DNA of 64,000 nucleotides from Nocardia paucivorans NBRC 100373 (GTDB lineage Bacteria; Actinomycetota; Actinomycetes; Mycobacteriales; Mycobacteriaceae), in the NCBI RefSeq assembly GCF_000308675.1, contig NZ_BAGE01000048.1, positions 1-64,000 on the forward strand, given 5' to 3'. The translations under genes were made by a program, and so were the position numbers. Of the stretch, positions 1 to 12,500 are shown piece by piece; position 1 is the stretch's first letter, and every line of letters starts with the position of its first letter. The notes under the pieces are model-generated. The model was not told the DNA's origin. It was given only the letters and a program-made list of their open reading frames with translations, and ran no database searches.

Positions 1-522
1 TTCGCTACCGACCCTGGTACGAGGCGCCGCACCCTCCACCCGAACATTCGGGTCGTAGGACACGGTCGGGGTGCCACCGGGGTGTCGGAAGATAGCGGTG
101 GTGCGGTGGACACCCTCCGCGGGCACACCCCAGGTGTGTGCCTCTTCGACCTCGGTGACCTCGCGATCCAACGGGTTGGGCCGCCGCCAGTCCCGGACCT
201 TTACCGTGCCGTCGGGGGCGACGAACATTTCGCGGATATGTCCGCCCACCACATCGGGACGCGAGTCGATGGAGACGTACTCGTCCACAACGGCCGCCGT
301 GGCGCCGGGACCCATGGCGAGCAGTATCTCGGCGATCTCGTCGTGCGCGGTGCCGTCCGCATCCGACTCGAACTCGTGCGGATGCCAGTCCGCGCGCAGC
401 AGTTCGGCGAGTTCGTCGCCGTCGCGTCCTTCCGGACCGACATCCGCCGGCTCGACCAGGTTCAGATGCGGCCACCGAGCCCGCTGCGCGCGGATCAGGT
501 AGGTGGTGCAGTTGGCGGCCTC
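1..522 (-). other. Papain-like module G of the giant protein, last one visible
   Basis: The triad candidates are Cys7440 in AANCTTYLIRAQ, His7530 in VGGHIREMFV and Asp7546 in VKVRDWRRP; His to Asp is 16 residues. It is the only module with Asp at the sole acid position. The frame stays open past the module to the window edge. Confidence 0.65.
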
Positions 523-3500
523 ACCCTCGAGTTCGTGCTCCAGGAGCGGTAGTTCGTGGGTGTCCGGGGAACGGTACGCGACGATGCCTTCCGGGTCCGT
601 GATACCGGAGATCTCCCATTCGAGGTCGATATCGAACGGTAGGAGAATCGCTGCGGCGCGGGCGGCTTCGGCGATATCGCTGCCTTCGGGCCGCGCGATC
701 ACCTCGAGCCCCGACATGTTCCGGCCGGTTTCCAGGCGGCGGTGGTGACGTTGGGTCACCATCAGGTCTTCGATATCCCCGACCAGGGCGAGGCCGGCCG
801 TGGTCGCATCGGTGTCCGCGCCCAGGTATGTGATGGCGGTCTGCGTGCCGTGCGAGCCGAAAGCATTTCGGGCCCAGTTCATTCCGTCGGCCGGCGATTC
901 CGATCCCAGCCGGCCCACCACCGCCACACTGATTCGGCGCGCCGTGTCCGGGTCGCCGAATGCGATGATCAGACGCGCCGGTCGCGGACCGTCGCCCGAC
1001 CCCAGCGCCAGCACCTGAACCGGTGGATGTCCCGGAAGTGTCGCCGCGATCCGCTCCGCTTCCCGCAGGACCGAGACCCGGTCCCGCAACAGCGCCAACC
1101 TCTCCGCATCCGCCTCGGTGAGGACACCTGCCACCTCCTCGGCCTCCAGGGCCGTGAGTTGACGGGCCAGCACCATCCGGTTGGCGCGATCACGCCACCG
1201 AACCGGAACACCGGGCCGCTCGGCGATTCGCTCGGGCACGCCCTCGACCAGGGTCCACCGCTCGTCTCGGCTCAGCCGAGCGAACTGTGCCGCGAAGACG
1301 TCCGGTGCGCTCGCGTCGTCGGCGCCGAATGTGTTGATCCACAGGTCCCATGCGGTGTGCTGCACCTCTGGGTCGGGCAGCGGGAGCAGCACCTGCGCCC
1401 GGACCGCCGCGGTGCCGGGTTCGATATCCACCCCGGCGGACACGCTCGGTCCGCTCAGGTTCCCGATACCCAGCTCACGAAGCACCGATCCGAGAACGTC
1501 GTCGTCCAACAATGGCGACCGCATACCGCCGGACCGGTCGATCTCGATGTGGTCCCGGTGCAATGCCATCCGCTCGTCGGCCGTCGCGTCGTGAACCAGC
1601 TGCTCGCCGGCGCCCTCGACGACCAGCCGCACCGCCACATCCGGATGATCTTGGGCCAGCCGGTCCAGGTCCTGGGCCAGCCGTCCCGCGTCGGTGCCGT
1701 ACCAGACGGCCACCGCCCAGCGGGTCTGTCCGGCGAGGTAATTCACCGCGTCGCTCAGGCCGACCCGCAGTGCATCGGGGGTCGGATCGGTCGCGGAGAC
1801 GAATACCGTGATGTGATCGCGGGTTTCCAGATTGCCCAGCAATACGAACACACGAGCATCGGTGCCCGATGTCACCGGCAGCGCCAAGGGGCGAACACCC
1901 CACCTGCCGTCGAACGGCCCGGCATCGATCGGGCTCCCCAGCAGCCGCTCGGCTCGGGACAGGCACGCGATCAGTGATTCCAGCCGAACCGCCTGCGACC
2001 GGTTCCACATCGAGCCCGCGACGAGTTGTATCCATGCGGCCGCGCGATCGGCTTCCGCGACACCATCCAGGTCGGCGATCAACTCGGCGGCCCCGGCGAG
2101 AAGAATTCGCCGCTGCTCGGCATCCAGCCCGGACCACAGCCATCGCACATCCAGGGAGGTCGATTCGGGCTGCTCGAAACTGCGACGCAAATTGTCGGCC
2201 AGCGCTTGTTCGCGCGCGGGGAGCGGCGGATAACGCAACAGGTCGAATGTCGACGACTGCGCCGTCGACACCGGATCGATGCGGGCGGTCGAGCCGGGTA
2301 GTGCCTCGTGCACCATACTCGCGGCGGCCGCGCCATCACCGCGGCCCACGATCTCGATCCGAGGTGGGCGCCGGGATTCGGCGCACAGTCGGATCACCCG
2401 TGACAACTCGCCGACCAGCGCGTCCGCGTCCGCGGCGGCGAGATCGACGGTGAACGGTGCGCGGCCGGTGGCCTCGAGGTCGTCGTCGAGCCGGAACACC
2501 GCGATCAGCGCCGCCGAGTCCCGCACTCGCTCGGCGCCGATGTACCGGACGAGCGAGGCGGCCTGTCCCAGGAGCGAACCGGCGCCGGTCGCCGTCTCGG
2601 CCACGTACCCGATCACGATATCGGCGGTGGTCGGTTCACCGATCTCGATGACGAGCCGTCCCCGTTCGGTGTCCTCGGCGCGGCTGTAATCCAACAGCCG
2701 AACCGGTCCGATACCGTTTTCCGCCGCCTGGGAATCGACCACCGCGAGGGCGTCGGCCATCGCATCGAGTTCACTCGCGCGCGGCGAATAGTATTCGTCG
2801 CGCAACGCTTCCAATTCCGCGTTCAAGGCCGCGCGGTTCGCCACGTCCCGCTCGGCGGAATCGCCGGGTGGACCTCGGTCGTCGCGGGGCAGACCCGCGA
2901 GTCCCACCGCCGGGAGATCATCGTCCGCCGCGATGCGATCCTTGGCCACATACGGGATCACGGCATTGCCGTACTCGTCGACGACGATGCCGTGCACCCG
3001 GAGGATGCCCAGTTCGTTGCGTTCCCGTAGCCAGGCCCGCACTTCGTCCCCGCGGAAGACCCGTTCGCGCCCATCGGCCCACTCGTACACCACCAACCGG
3101 CCGTCGTCGTCGATCTCCACTTCGAACATGTGCCCACCGACACGGCGACCATGGCGGTAGGTGATGGCACCCGCGATGGCACCGCCGTGCCTGTTCACGT
3201 GGGCGACGAGATCATCGAGGCTCGAGAAATACCGCCAGTCGGCGTCGGCTCGCGCGGCGACCTGTTCTTCGGTTACCCCTTCCGGACCGGGTTCGGTGAC
3301 AGCGGAAGGCATTTCGGGCATGTCGGTCAGGCCACCGCGGCGTACGCGGAACCGCAGGAACCGATCGAGCGCTATCGGAACACAGTTCGATGGGCCCGTG
3401 TGCAAGGGGCGGTCCGGCACGGCCGCGGTCGGATCGACCGGCTCGAACCGACCGGCTATATCGGACAGAATGGCCCGGATCTCGTTGTCGGCGTCCGCGC

Positions 3501-6500
3501 TGCGCAATCGGACCAGTGTGTCCAGACGGTGGGCCTGCTCCAGCAGACGCCGGTGGCGATACTGCGTCCGCAGGTATGCCTCGATCAGACCGGTGCGGTC
3601 ACGCTGCTCCTGGTATTGCCGAATCAATGGCGTGATCCGCTGGGGATCACCGCTGATCTGCAAACTCTTACGTCGCCCTGCCAGATATATGTCGTTCAGG
3701 TTCGCGCCCGCGACGCCGAGTCGCTCCGCCAGCTGCCGGTGCAGGGCCGCCCGGCGCGCCCGCGCCTCCCGCAGGGTGGTGGGGCCGAAGGTGGCCGGGT
3801 CCAAACCGTGGTCGAGACAGTCGAGTCGGACGAGTCCGAGTTCGGTCTCGGCCCGATCCAACTGACTCACCAGGGTGTCGAGGCCCTCGAGTCGCACCCA
3901 TCGCCGGCCCTCCCGGATTTCGGCCTCGGCGATGACGAGTTCCGGAACTGCCGCGATGAATTCGGTGATCCGAGTGATCTGGTCGGTCGATATCGCTCGA
4001 CCCAGCAGCACGGTGACCATATCGACCAACCGGTTCGCGGATAGCTCGTCCGGATGCGTTGGCAAACCGAGCGTCTCGACGAAGTCGGTTCGGTCGGCCG
4101 AGGACATGGGGCCGGTTATCTCGGCCACCAGTTCCCGCATGCCCTCGAGGACCCGCATTCCGATCACCACCCGCCGGGCCTGCGCGGCGACCAGCTCTCG
4201 GGTCGCTTCGGTTTCGGATATCGGTCGCGGGCCGGTGACGCGATCGGCCAGGTACTCGCCGAGCCGGCGCACCTGCGCGTCGGCCGCCACCAGCCTCGAG
4301 GCCTCGGCGAACAAATCGAACAGGGGGACCGCCCGATCCGAATCGGTGGCCTCCGTCGCCAGCCGACGAACCGTCTCGAGTATCCGCTCGGGCGCGAGAT
4401 CGATCTCGGCCACGGGGACAGGGTCGGCATCGGAGCGCAGCCGAGCGACCAGCTCGGCTATGCGCCGCCTCATCTGTTCGCGGGTCGAGCGCGCGAGACG
4501 GAGGGCGACGCCCAGCTCCCATTCCGATCTGCTCGGCGCCGAATCGATCTCCGCTGCCATACCGGGTTCGGTGGGTACGACGGTGACGGCCGCCGAAACA
4601 TTCGGGTGATTGCCGAGATGGGTTCGCGGCCGATGCGGGTAGGCCGCGCGCTGTCGCCGGACAGCATTGTGCGCGATGACGACGCGCGCTACCGTCGTCG
4701 CATCCGCGCGGGCCCGCTCCTCGGCGGGCACGATCGGTTGCCGTCCGTGCCCACGAACCAGCGCGACCAGGGCGGTATCGCCGTCGTCCACATCCGTGAA
4801 CGCCGACCGGGCCAGATCCAATGCCGCCTTCGGGCTCGATACGTCGAAGACGGCCCAGTGCACCCGCGCGGTCGTATCCGGGTCGCTGAACGCCACGATC
4901 ATTTCCCGGTTGTCACCGGACACGGCGTACGACAGGAGGAGCACCGCCGATCCCCGATGGTCCGTCAGCAGCCGGTGGATCTGTTCGAGACCGGCGGTCG
5001 ATCCCGGCACCCGGTCGGCGGGTGACGCGGACAGCTCGGCGGACAGAAGCGCGCGATTCGCCGCATCCCGCAACCGCATGGGTAACCCGGGGGCCCGGGC
5101 CACCACGTCCGCATGCCGTTCCAGCACGATGTCGCGCACATAGGGGGGCCAGCTCCGCCATATCTCGTCGTTGGCGACGGCCCGACGGCGCAGCGCCTCC
5201 GGATCCGCGTCCGCGGCGGGCAGCAGATCCCGGATATCGCGCATACCGACCCACTCCAGCGCGATCCGCACCACCAGGTGCGGATCGTCGGGTAGGGGCG
5301 AGATGGCGCGGCGGTGCCGATCTTCCGCGTCCGCGCGGATTTCGGTGAATATCGGTTCGGGCGCCGGAATCGTGGTATCGTGCACGGCCAACAGGGCGAT
5401 GATGTCGTCCACTGCCGCGGCCGGCGGCAGCCATATCTCCTCCGCGATATTCGTCCGGGTACCGCCGGTTCGGTCGTGCCACAACACCACCGAGAACGGC
5501 TCGCCCGTCGCTCGACGCGACACCACGGCCATCGTTCGGATCAGGTCCGCATCCACCATGTCGGGAACCGATCGGGTGGGTGGTCCCGGACGGGTGGTCA
5601 CCAGCACATCGACGGTGACCGCGGTGCGCGGGTCACCGATGACGATCATCGGGTTCCCGGTGTCCCCGAGCAGTCCGGACCCCAGTAGCCACACGGGGGG
5701 ATGACCGGGCACCTGGGTGACCCAATGCTCGGCGATGGTCAAACGGTCGGCCCAGGCGTCGAGTTCCGCGAGGCGGGCCGTGTTCTCCTCGGTCGGCGGC
5801 GCGGCCCGTAGCTCGGCGCGTTCCCGCGCCAGCCGTAGCCGATTCACTCGGTCCCGTATTGGGTCCGGAAGGTCCACCACAGCGAGCTCGTCGGTCATGG
5901 CGTACAGGACAACATCGCGGAACTTCGCGAAAATATCTCTGTTCCAATGTTTTTCGATGAGTTCCAGGCGAACTCGTCGTTCGGCGGCCGGTCGGGCCAC
6001 GGGCGGGATATCGGTGAATCGACCACTCACCATGAGCGCGTCGAACGCGATGTCGACCTGATTCCACAGGTATTGCCATGCCCGCGCGCCGGCCAGGCGA
6101 TGTATCCGGGTGAATTCGATATCGAGCGCCGGCAGCGGGGTACGCGGCGCACGATAGCCGGGCAGACGGTCGTCGGGGCCGACAGGTGGAGCGCCGATGC
6201 GTGTGTCCGCGAAGTCCGGACCCGCTATCGCCACCGACAGCCCACCGAGACCGAGTGGGTGAACAGGTGTCCCATCGGGATACAACGCCATGCCGAACAA
6301 GCCGTCCACAACGTCCCCGTACCGGGACGCCCACACGTGGAAGGGGATCTCCCGACCCTTTTCGACCACCACGACATCGCGACCGACGCGTTTCACACAG
6401 GCCACGGACATACCCAGGTCGAACGGACCGTCGAGACCGTTCCACACGACGGCGACGATCACCACTTCCCTGGTGGCCATGACATGGCGACGCAATTCGT

Positions 6501-9500
6501 CGAAGGTGCCGAAACCGCCCGGCTCCCAGTCGGCTCCGGTGATCCGCGGCGCATCGCGGGCGGCCACCCCGGCCGGACCGACCCCCTCGGTCCGTGGCGT
6601 GGGTGGGGTGCGCCCCACGGCGGCGTAGGCGGCTTCCGTGGCATCCCACAGGGAGGTATCGGGATCGCCGCGTCGCGCGGCGCTGTCCGGGCGCCGATAA
6701 TCGACCGGGTCCGGGGGCGCCTCGTTCTCCACCGCGTCCCGCAAGCCGGTGAACAGCGCGGTGAGGACACGTTCCGTTCGAGTGCGGGCGGTATCGAGGA
6801 CGGCGAAGGCATCCAATACCCGGTCCCACTGCGCGAATTCGGTGGCGTACACGGCCAGGTCGGGGTCTGTCAGCAATTCGGGCCGGGCCGCCATCAGCGC
6901 ATGGACCTGTGCCGAGTTCGGTACGGGTACCGACAATCCGTTTTCGGCGGCCGTTGTCTCGCCGAGCGCCGCCACCAGGGCCGCGCCGACCCGATCCCGT
7001 TCGACGTGCGCCCGGTCGGCATTCTCCACCACCGCCGTCAACCAGGAATATTCCATGGCGAGCGGGGATGCCTCGATCGCTTCGGACGCCCGCTTCACTT
7101 CTTCTTCCAGCCGGATGTACTCCCCGGCCGGCGTGTCCAGATACCGGACCGACCGTTGCAGCCCGCGCTGACGCTCGAGCACCTGCTCGCGTCTTTCGGC
7201 GAGCTCGATCAACTCGATCAGGGTGAGACGAACCCGCGAAACCGCATCGGCGATACCAGCGCGCCCCCGCAACCGGTCGGCGACGTGCTGGAGTTCCCGT
7301 AACCGGGTGAGTTCGGTCGGCTGCACCGTGAACCGGAAGCCGACCTCGTCCAGGCTTTCTCGATCGCGTTCCCGAATCCGAGCGAAATGGTCGTCTATGA
7401 CATCCAGCTGCGCTTGGACGCGCATCAGTTCCGCGCGCAGTCGATCGATCTCGCCCAGCCGTTCGGTCGACAGGGTATCGGCCGCCGCGAGGACGATCCT
7501 CTCGTCGAGGTCTCGACACGCTCGGGCCGACCGCGCAGTTTCGGACAGGTCGTGTTGCCGGCGCAGCGAGTCGGCCAGCCGGGACACCCACTCCGAAGAC
7601 AAGGTCTCGACGGGCACGCCGGCCAACAGCGCCAATTTCTCGGCCTCACGATCCCGTTCCGCGTACAGGGCCGCCAGGTCTTCCCTGTTCTCCGAACGCC
7701 GGTGGAACAGCGCGTCCTGCCGGGCACGAACCCGTCTGCGCGCATCGTCATCCATGAGCCCGGTCAACCAGGGACCCAACTCCACGCCGGTTCCGTCGAA
7801 ATCGGTGCGGACTCCCACTGATCGCGCCCACCGCAGCGTGTCGTCCAGAACACGGTCGAACTCGACAACGGCCGCGCGCAGCTCTTGGCGGCTCTGTTCC
7901 AGCAGCTCCTCGTCGTCGGGCTGCGCCGCCACCTGCCGCTCGTAGTGATCGATCGTTTGGGCCAGCTCGCGCAGCACCTCCAGTTCGTCCTGTAGGCGCG
8001 CATGGTTTTCGACCGAATGATCATCCGGCCCGCCGACCGGCCACCCCATCCCCCGCTCCACCTCGAGCCGGTAGTAGACCATCTCCAACCGATCGATCCG
8101 CACGGCCCGCGTGACGTCCGCCGCGGCCGAATCGCTCCGCTCCGTCGCGAGATCATCCGATTCCTCCGAGAGGTCCGTCTCGCTCCCCGGGAACCGGATT
8201 CCGACCCGGGCGGCATGCCGCATCCGAACCATGTCCGCGCCGAGCGGTCCGTCGGGCGTGGATTCCCCCGGGCCGGCACCCAACCATCGGGCGGCCGATG
8301 CGACAACCGTCCGCCCGACATTCCCGATCCGGCCCCACAGATCCGACCGACGCCGTTTCCTCGCTCCCCCCGAGTCTCCCGGCCGCCGAGCGGCGCCCTG
8401 CGATGTGAGGTCGCGACCGGACGCGATCCCGGACAATCTGTCCGCCGCCGATTCCCAGATCACGCGTGCGTCCGCCCGATAGACCACTTCCGCGGTGGGT
8501 CCGTCCAGCCGGGGTTCCCGGAATCGGCGGCCTGCCACGGTGGTGACGACCCGATGCACCATCTCTTCGCCGATCACCGTGGTCGCCCGCGCACCGGCCG
8601 CCGACTCGCCATAGCGCGCCACCAACACCGTGGCCGTGCGGCGTTCGGGTGTGTTCTCGTTTCGGGCCAGGTGGGCTGCTTCGCGCACCCGATCGGCCAG
8701 CTCGCCCGCATTCGTGGCGTGCTCCGGCAGATACCAGATCAGGTGTTGCGCATAGGCGCGTCGATCTCCGAATTCGATCACCAACAGCCCGGTGCCCGCG
8801 GCACCCGGATAGGACAGCAACCGGGCCGGCACACCCATCCGTTGCGCCGCCCGGTCGGCCTGTTCCAGCGCGTGCCGGATATCACCGAGCTCCCGTAACC
8901 GGGCCGCACCGGCTTCGTCCAGTTCGCCCGCCCGCGAGCGTTCCCGCAGCAGATCGAATTCCCGACCGAGACGTTCCCTGTTGTGGGTGTCGCGCCATGC
9001 TCCCGGTACGGCTTCGAGCTCGCCGAAGATCTCCGGGTACTCGGTGCGGAACGCCTCTCGCTCGGCCCGGCCGGCGTCGTCGAGGCTCGTCCGATCCCAG
9101 AACGCGGCGGCGCGCCGCGCCTGCTGCTGGGTGGCGGCCACATCGACCGGAGCCCCGACAGGATGGACGAGTTCACCCACATCCAACAGACCCGCCCGCG
9201 CCAAGGCGGCGCGCACCCGGTCCCGACGCAGCGCCGAACCCGGCCGGGGTTCGGGGTGATCGCCCGTCACCGGAACACCGGGGTAGTCGATATCGGGCGC
9301 GCCGAGCGGCGTCGCACCGGGTTCGAGCGGGTCGATCGGGCGGCGCTGCTCGTCGAAGACGATGCCGAACAACTTCCCCGAAGGCGGCTTCCAGCGCGCG
9401 AAAGGCAGGTCGACAACCACATCGCCCTTGCGTTCGTGCACCCACACCCGGCCGTCGGGACCGCGATACAGGACGAATGCGTGGGCGCCGACCACGCCGT

Positions 9501-12500
9501 AACCCACCGTGCCCAAAACGATTTCGCCCCGCGCCGCCCGCTTCCGCATCTGCTCGATATCGGCGAAACCACCGAGGTGCCAGTTTCCCCGCGCACGCAC
9601 GGCTATCTCCAACGGTTGCATACCGCGCAGTTGGACCGCCCGGTCGAACAGGGAGGGCGGGTCCACATCCGCACCGAGCACACGGAGGAACCACAGGGCG
9701 TCCGCCGCGCAGATCTTCGGGATATCACCCCGAAGGTGTTCCACCTCCTCGGCCGCCGGCAGCTCCGGTAGCAGCACGCCGTCGCCGACGACCGGCATCG
9801 GGGCGTCGGCCGAGGCTCGCGGATGCGCCGGGCCGACAGGTTCGCGAGTGGGAGAGCCGGGCCGGGGGCCGTGGTCGGCGGCGGCCCCGGTTGCCCGCGC
9901 CATCTCGGACAGCCCTTCGTCCAGCAGTCGATCCACTCGCCGGAGCAGGGCGGTCCGCTCGGCAATGGCGTCGGCGGTGTCGACCAGTTCGGCCAAACGC
10001 AGGAACCGCTGCGCCGCCCGGGCCGCGTCCCGGCCAGGTGGCGGCTTCAGCGCCGCCACCTGCGCGGCGGTCAGTTCCGCCGGCGCGGCCACGCGTTGCG
10101 TGGGCGGCAACAGCGCCAGCAAGCGCCGGGCCTGCTCCGTACGCAACCGCCGGGCCCGGTCGGCCCGCTGGGCGGCGAGGCCCAATTCGTCGCGGCTCAC
10201 GCCGGTCAGGTCGAGCAGCTCCTCGAACCGGACAATATGCTCCACCAGGTCGGCGTCGGTTTCGCGGCGCAGCCCCGCCAACTCGTCCAGGCGCCGGGCC
10301 CGACCGTCGAGCCGGTCGAACAGGTCCTGTGCGCGGTCGTGGTCGGCGACCGCCTCGATCAATGCTCCCAGCAGCGCGCTCCGGGTGGGGTCGCCGGAAT
10401 ACTCGCCCGCGGTGTCGAGACGCAATGCGCGCAACCGGTCGAGCAGACCCGGCCCCCAACCCAGGTGGTCGGCGGTCTCGGGGTATCGCCGGACGAACTC
10501 GCGCCGCTGGTCGAGGAAACGCCGCTTGGCGGTCACCCGCAGCCGATGCGCGTCACGCAATGCCCGCGCCGCCGCATCGATCCGGTGCAGTTGTTTCCCG
10601 ATCTCGGCCTGCGTCCCGGTATCGGGCCCGTCCCACAGTCGCGCCAACGCCGCCATATTGTCACCGCGCAGGAGTAGGAGGTTGTGGCCGAGTTCCGGAC
10701 GTGGAGCGGGTGGGCGGGCCCGCGCCGCGGTGTCGAGTTCGGCCAAACCGGCATCCAGCAGGCCGCTCAGCAGGTGGGTGGTGATGTCCTGGGCATCGAC
10801 CTCGGCCACCAGTTCCCGTAGGTGGCGAGCGCCTTCGAACTGCCGGATCAATGCGGCGCGATACCGGTCGTGGTCGAGGGCCGGTTCACCGTCGTCCGGC
10901 GGCGTATCGGTTCGCGTCGAGGTCGACCGCGCATCGGCCGGTGTGGCCGAACCATCGCTTATCGGGGCGGCCGGGTCTTCGTCCCGATAGAAGCCGAGCA
11001 GCAGACGGCTCGATTCGTATATGAGGGCCAGCCGTGCCAGGGACTCACTCGTCTGTCGCCGGCGCCGCGGCCGCAGGCCGTAAGCGGTCATATCGGCGTG
11101 CTTACCGGCTCCTTCCGACCGCAGCCGTTGACCCGCCTCGGCCAGTTTCGGCAACAATTGTTGCGCCAGATCGTCCAGACGCAGTGCGGTCGTGACGAAC
11201 CGCCGAAATTCCTCGTCGGTGTCCAGTGCGCCATCGGCGCGGGCTCGGGTGTCCCGCAGCGCCTGCTCCAGACTGCTCAGACGAGCGATCCGGCTTTCGA
11301 CGCGGGCCAGTTCCGTGAGCAACCGGTGGATTTCCTGTAGCTTCAGGAATTCCTTCTCGTCGTCGGTTCTCTTGATGGGAGCGGTCAGGTCGGATATCGC
11401 CTGGGTGATCAGCAGCTCATCGGACAACGTCGCCACGGAAACACCCAGTCTCCGCGCCATCTGTGCTCGGAGGGACCGGAGTTGCTCTCGCCAGGTGGCT
11501 CGCAACTCCGATTCGGGGTCCAATGCCTCGGTCAGTCGGTTCGCGCCGACCTCTCGTCCGAGCCGATGCAGTAGATCGATACGCACCCCGAGTGCGCCGA
11601 GAGCCAGACGAACCAGACCGACGCCCAGGTCCGGATCATCCGCCCGCCGGAAGTCGGCATCGTAGTTCTGCCACTTGATCTGCGGATTCATCCCCTTTTT
11701 CTCGATGTGATCACGCACCCACGGTTCGAGCAGACCACCGAGTTGTTCGGCCAACACGCCGATATCGGATCCCCGCCAGATCACCGTGACGACTTCGCCG
11801 GGCTTCTGCGCCCTGGCGGCGCGCAGGACGTTCTGGTGCGCGTTCACCGCGTGACGGCCGAGTTCGTCCAGGGGCACGGGGTTGCGGCTGCCCACCGCCG
11901 TGAGCACGGTAACCCGGGTCGCCCTGTCGAAATCGCCGAGCACGATGAGTTCCCCACCCGAATACGCCGCCATATCCAGCGACAACACCAGTACCGCGGG
12001 CGAGCCGGGCAGGAACCGCGCCGCGCGGTCCAGTCGGAGCACGGCGCGCTGCGTATCGGTCAGGTACTTCCACCGATCGGCGAAACGTTGTGCGGGGCCA
12101 CGTAACTCTTCGTAGAAGAGTCGCATCGTGGCTTCGTGCCGCAACAGCAGCGGTATACCCGCGAGATTGCCCAACTGTTCCGGCGCCACCCGGACGGCAT
12201 CGCCGAGCAGGCTCGACATCGCCCGCACGGTTCGTGCGACCCGCCACGCCGCCGGTTCCGGTCCGTCCGCCAGGGTGCGCAACGCGAGCAGCACCGCCTC
12301 GGCGTTGCGCCGGGTCTCCGCGGTGGGTTCCGCGTAGGTCCGAACCGCGGGCACCTCCACGGTTCGCGATGTTCTCGGCTCCCCGTCGAATTCGGCGCGC
12401 ATACCGGGCATCCGGCTCGCCGCATCGATCACATCGGCGCCGTCGAAGGCTCCCGAGAGCACGACGACGGACCGCGCACCGGCATTCCGGATCTCCTGGG

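Noticed and set aside
5633..7591. 652-codon minus-strand frame
   Set aside because: Same strand but shifted relative to the giant gene; Arg/Gly-rich shadow without motifs.
8649..10784. Open frame of 711 codons on the plus strand
   Set aside because: Arg/Pro/Ala-rich low-complexity product caused by high GC, lying antisense to papain-like module D and helical segments.
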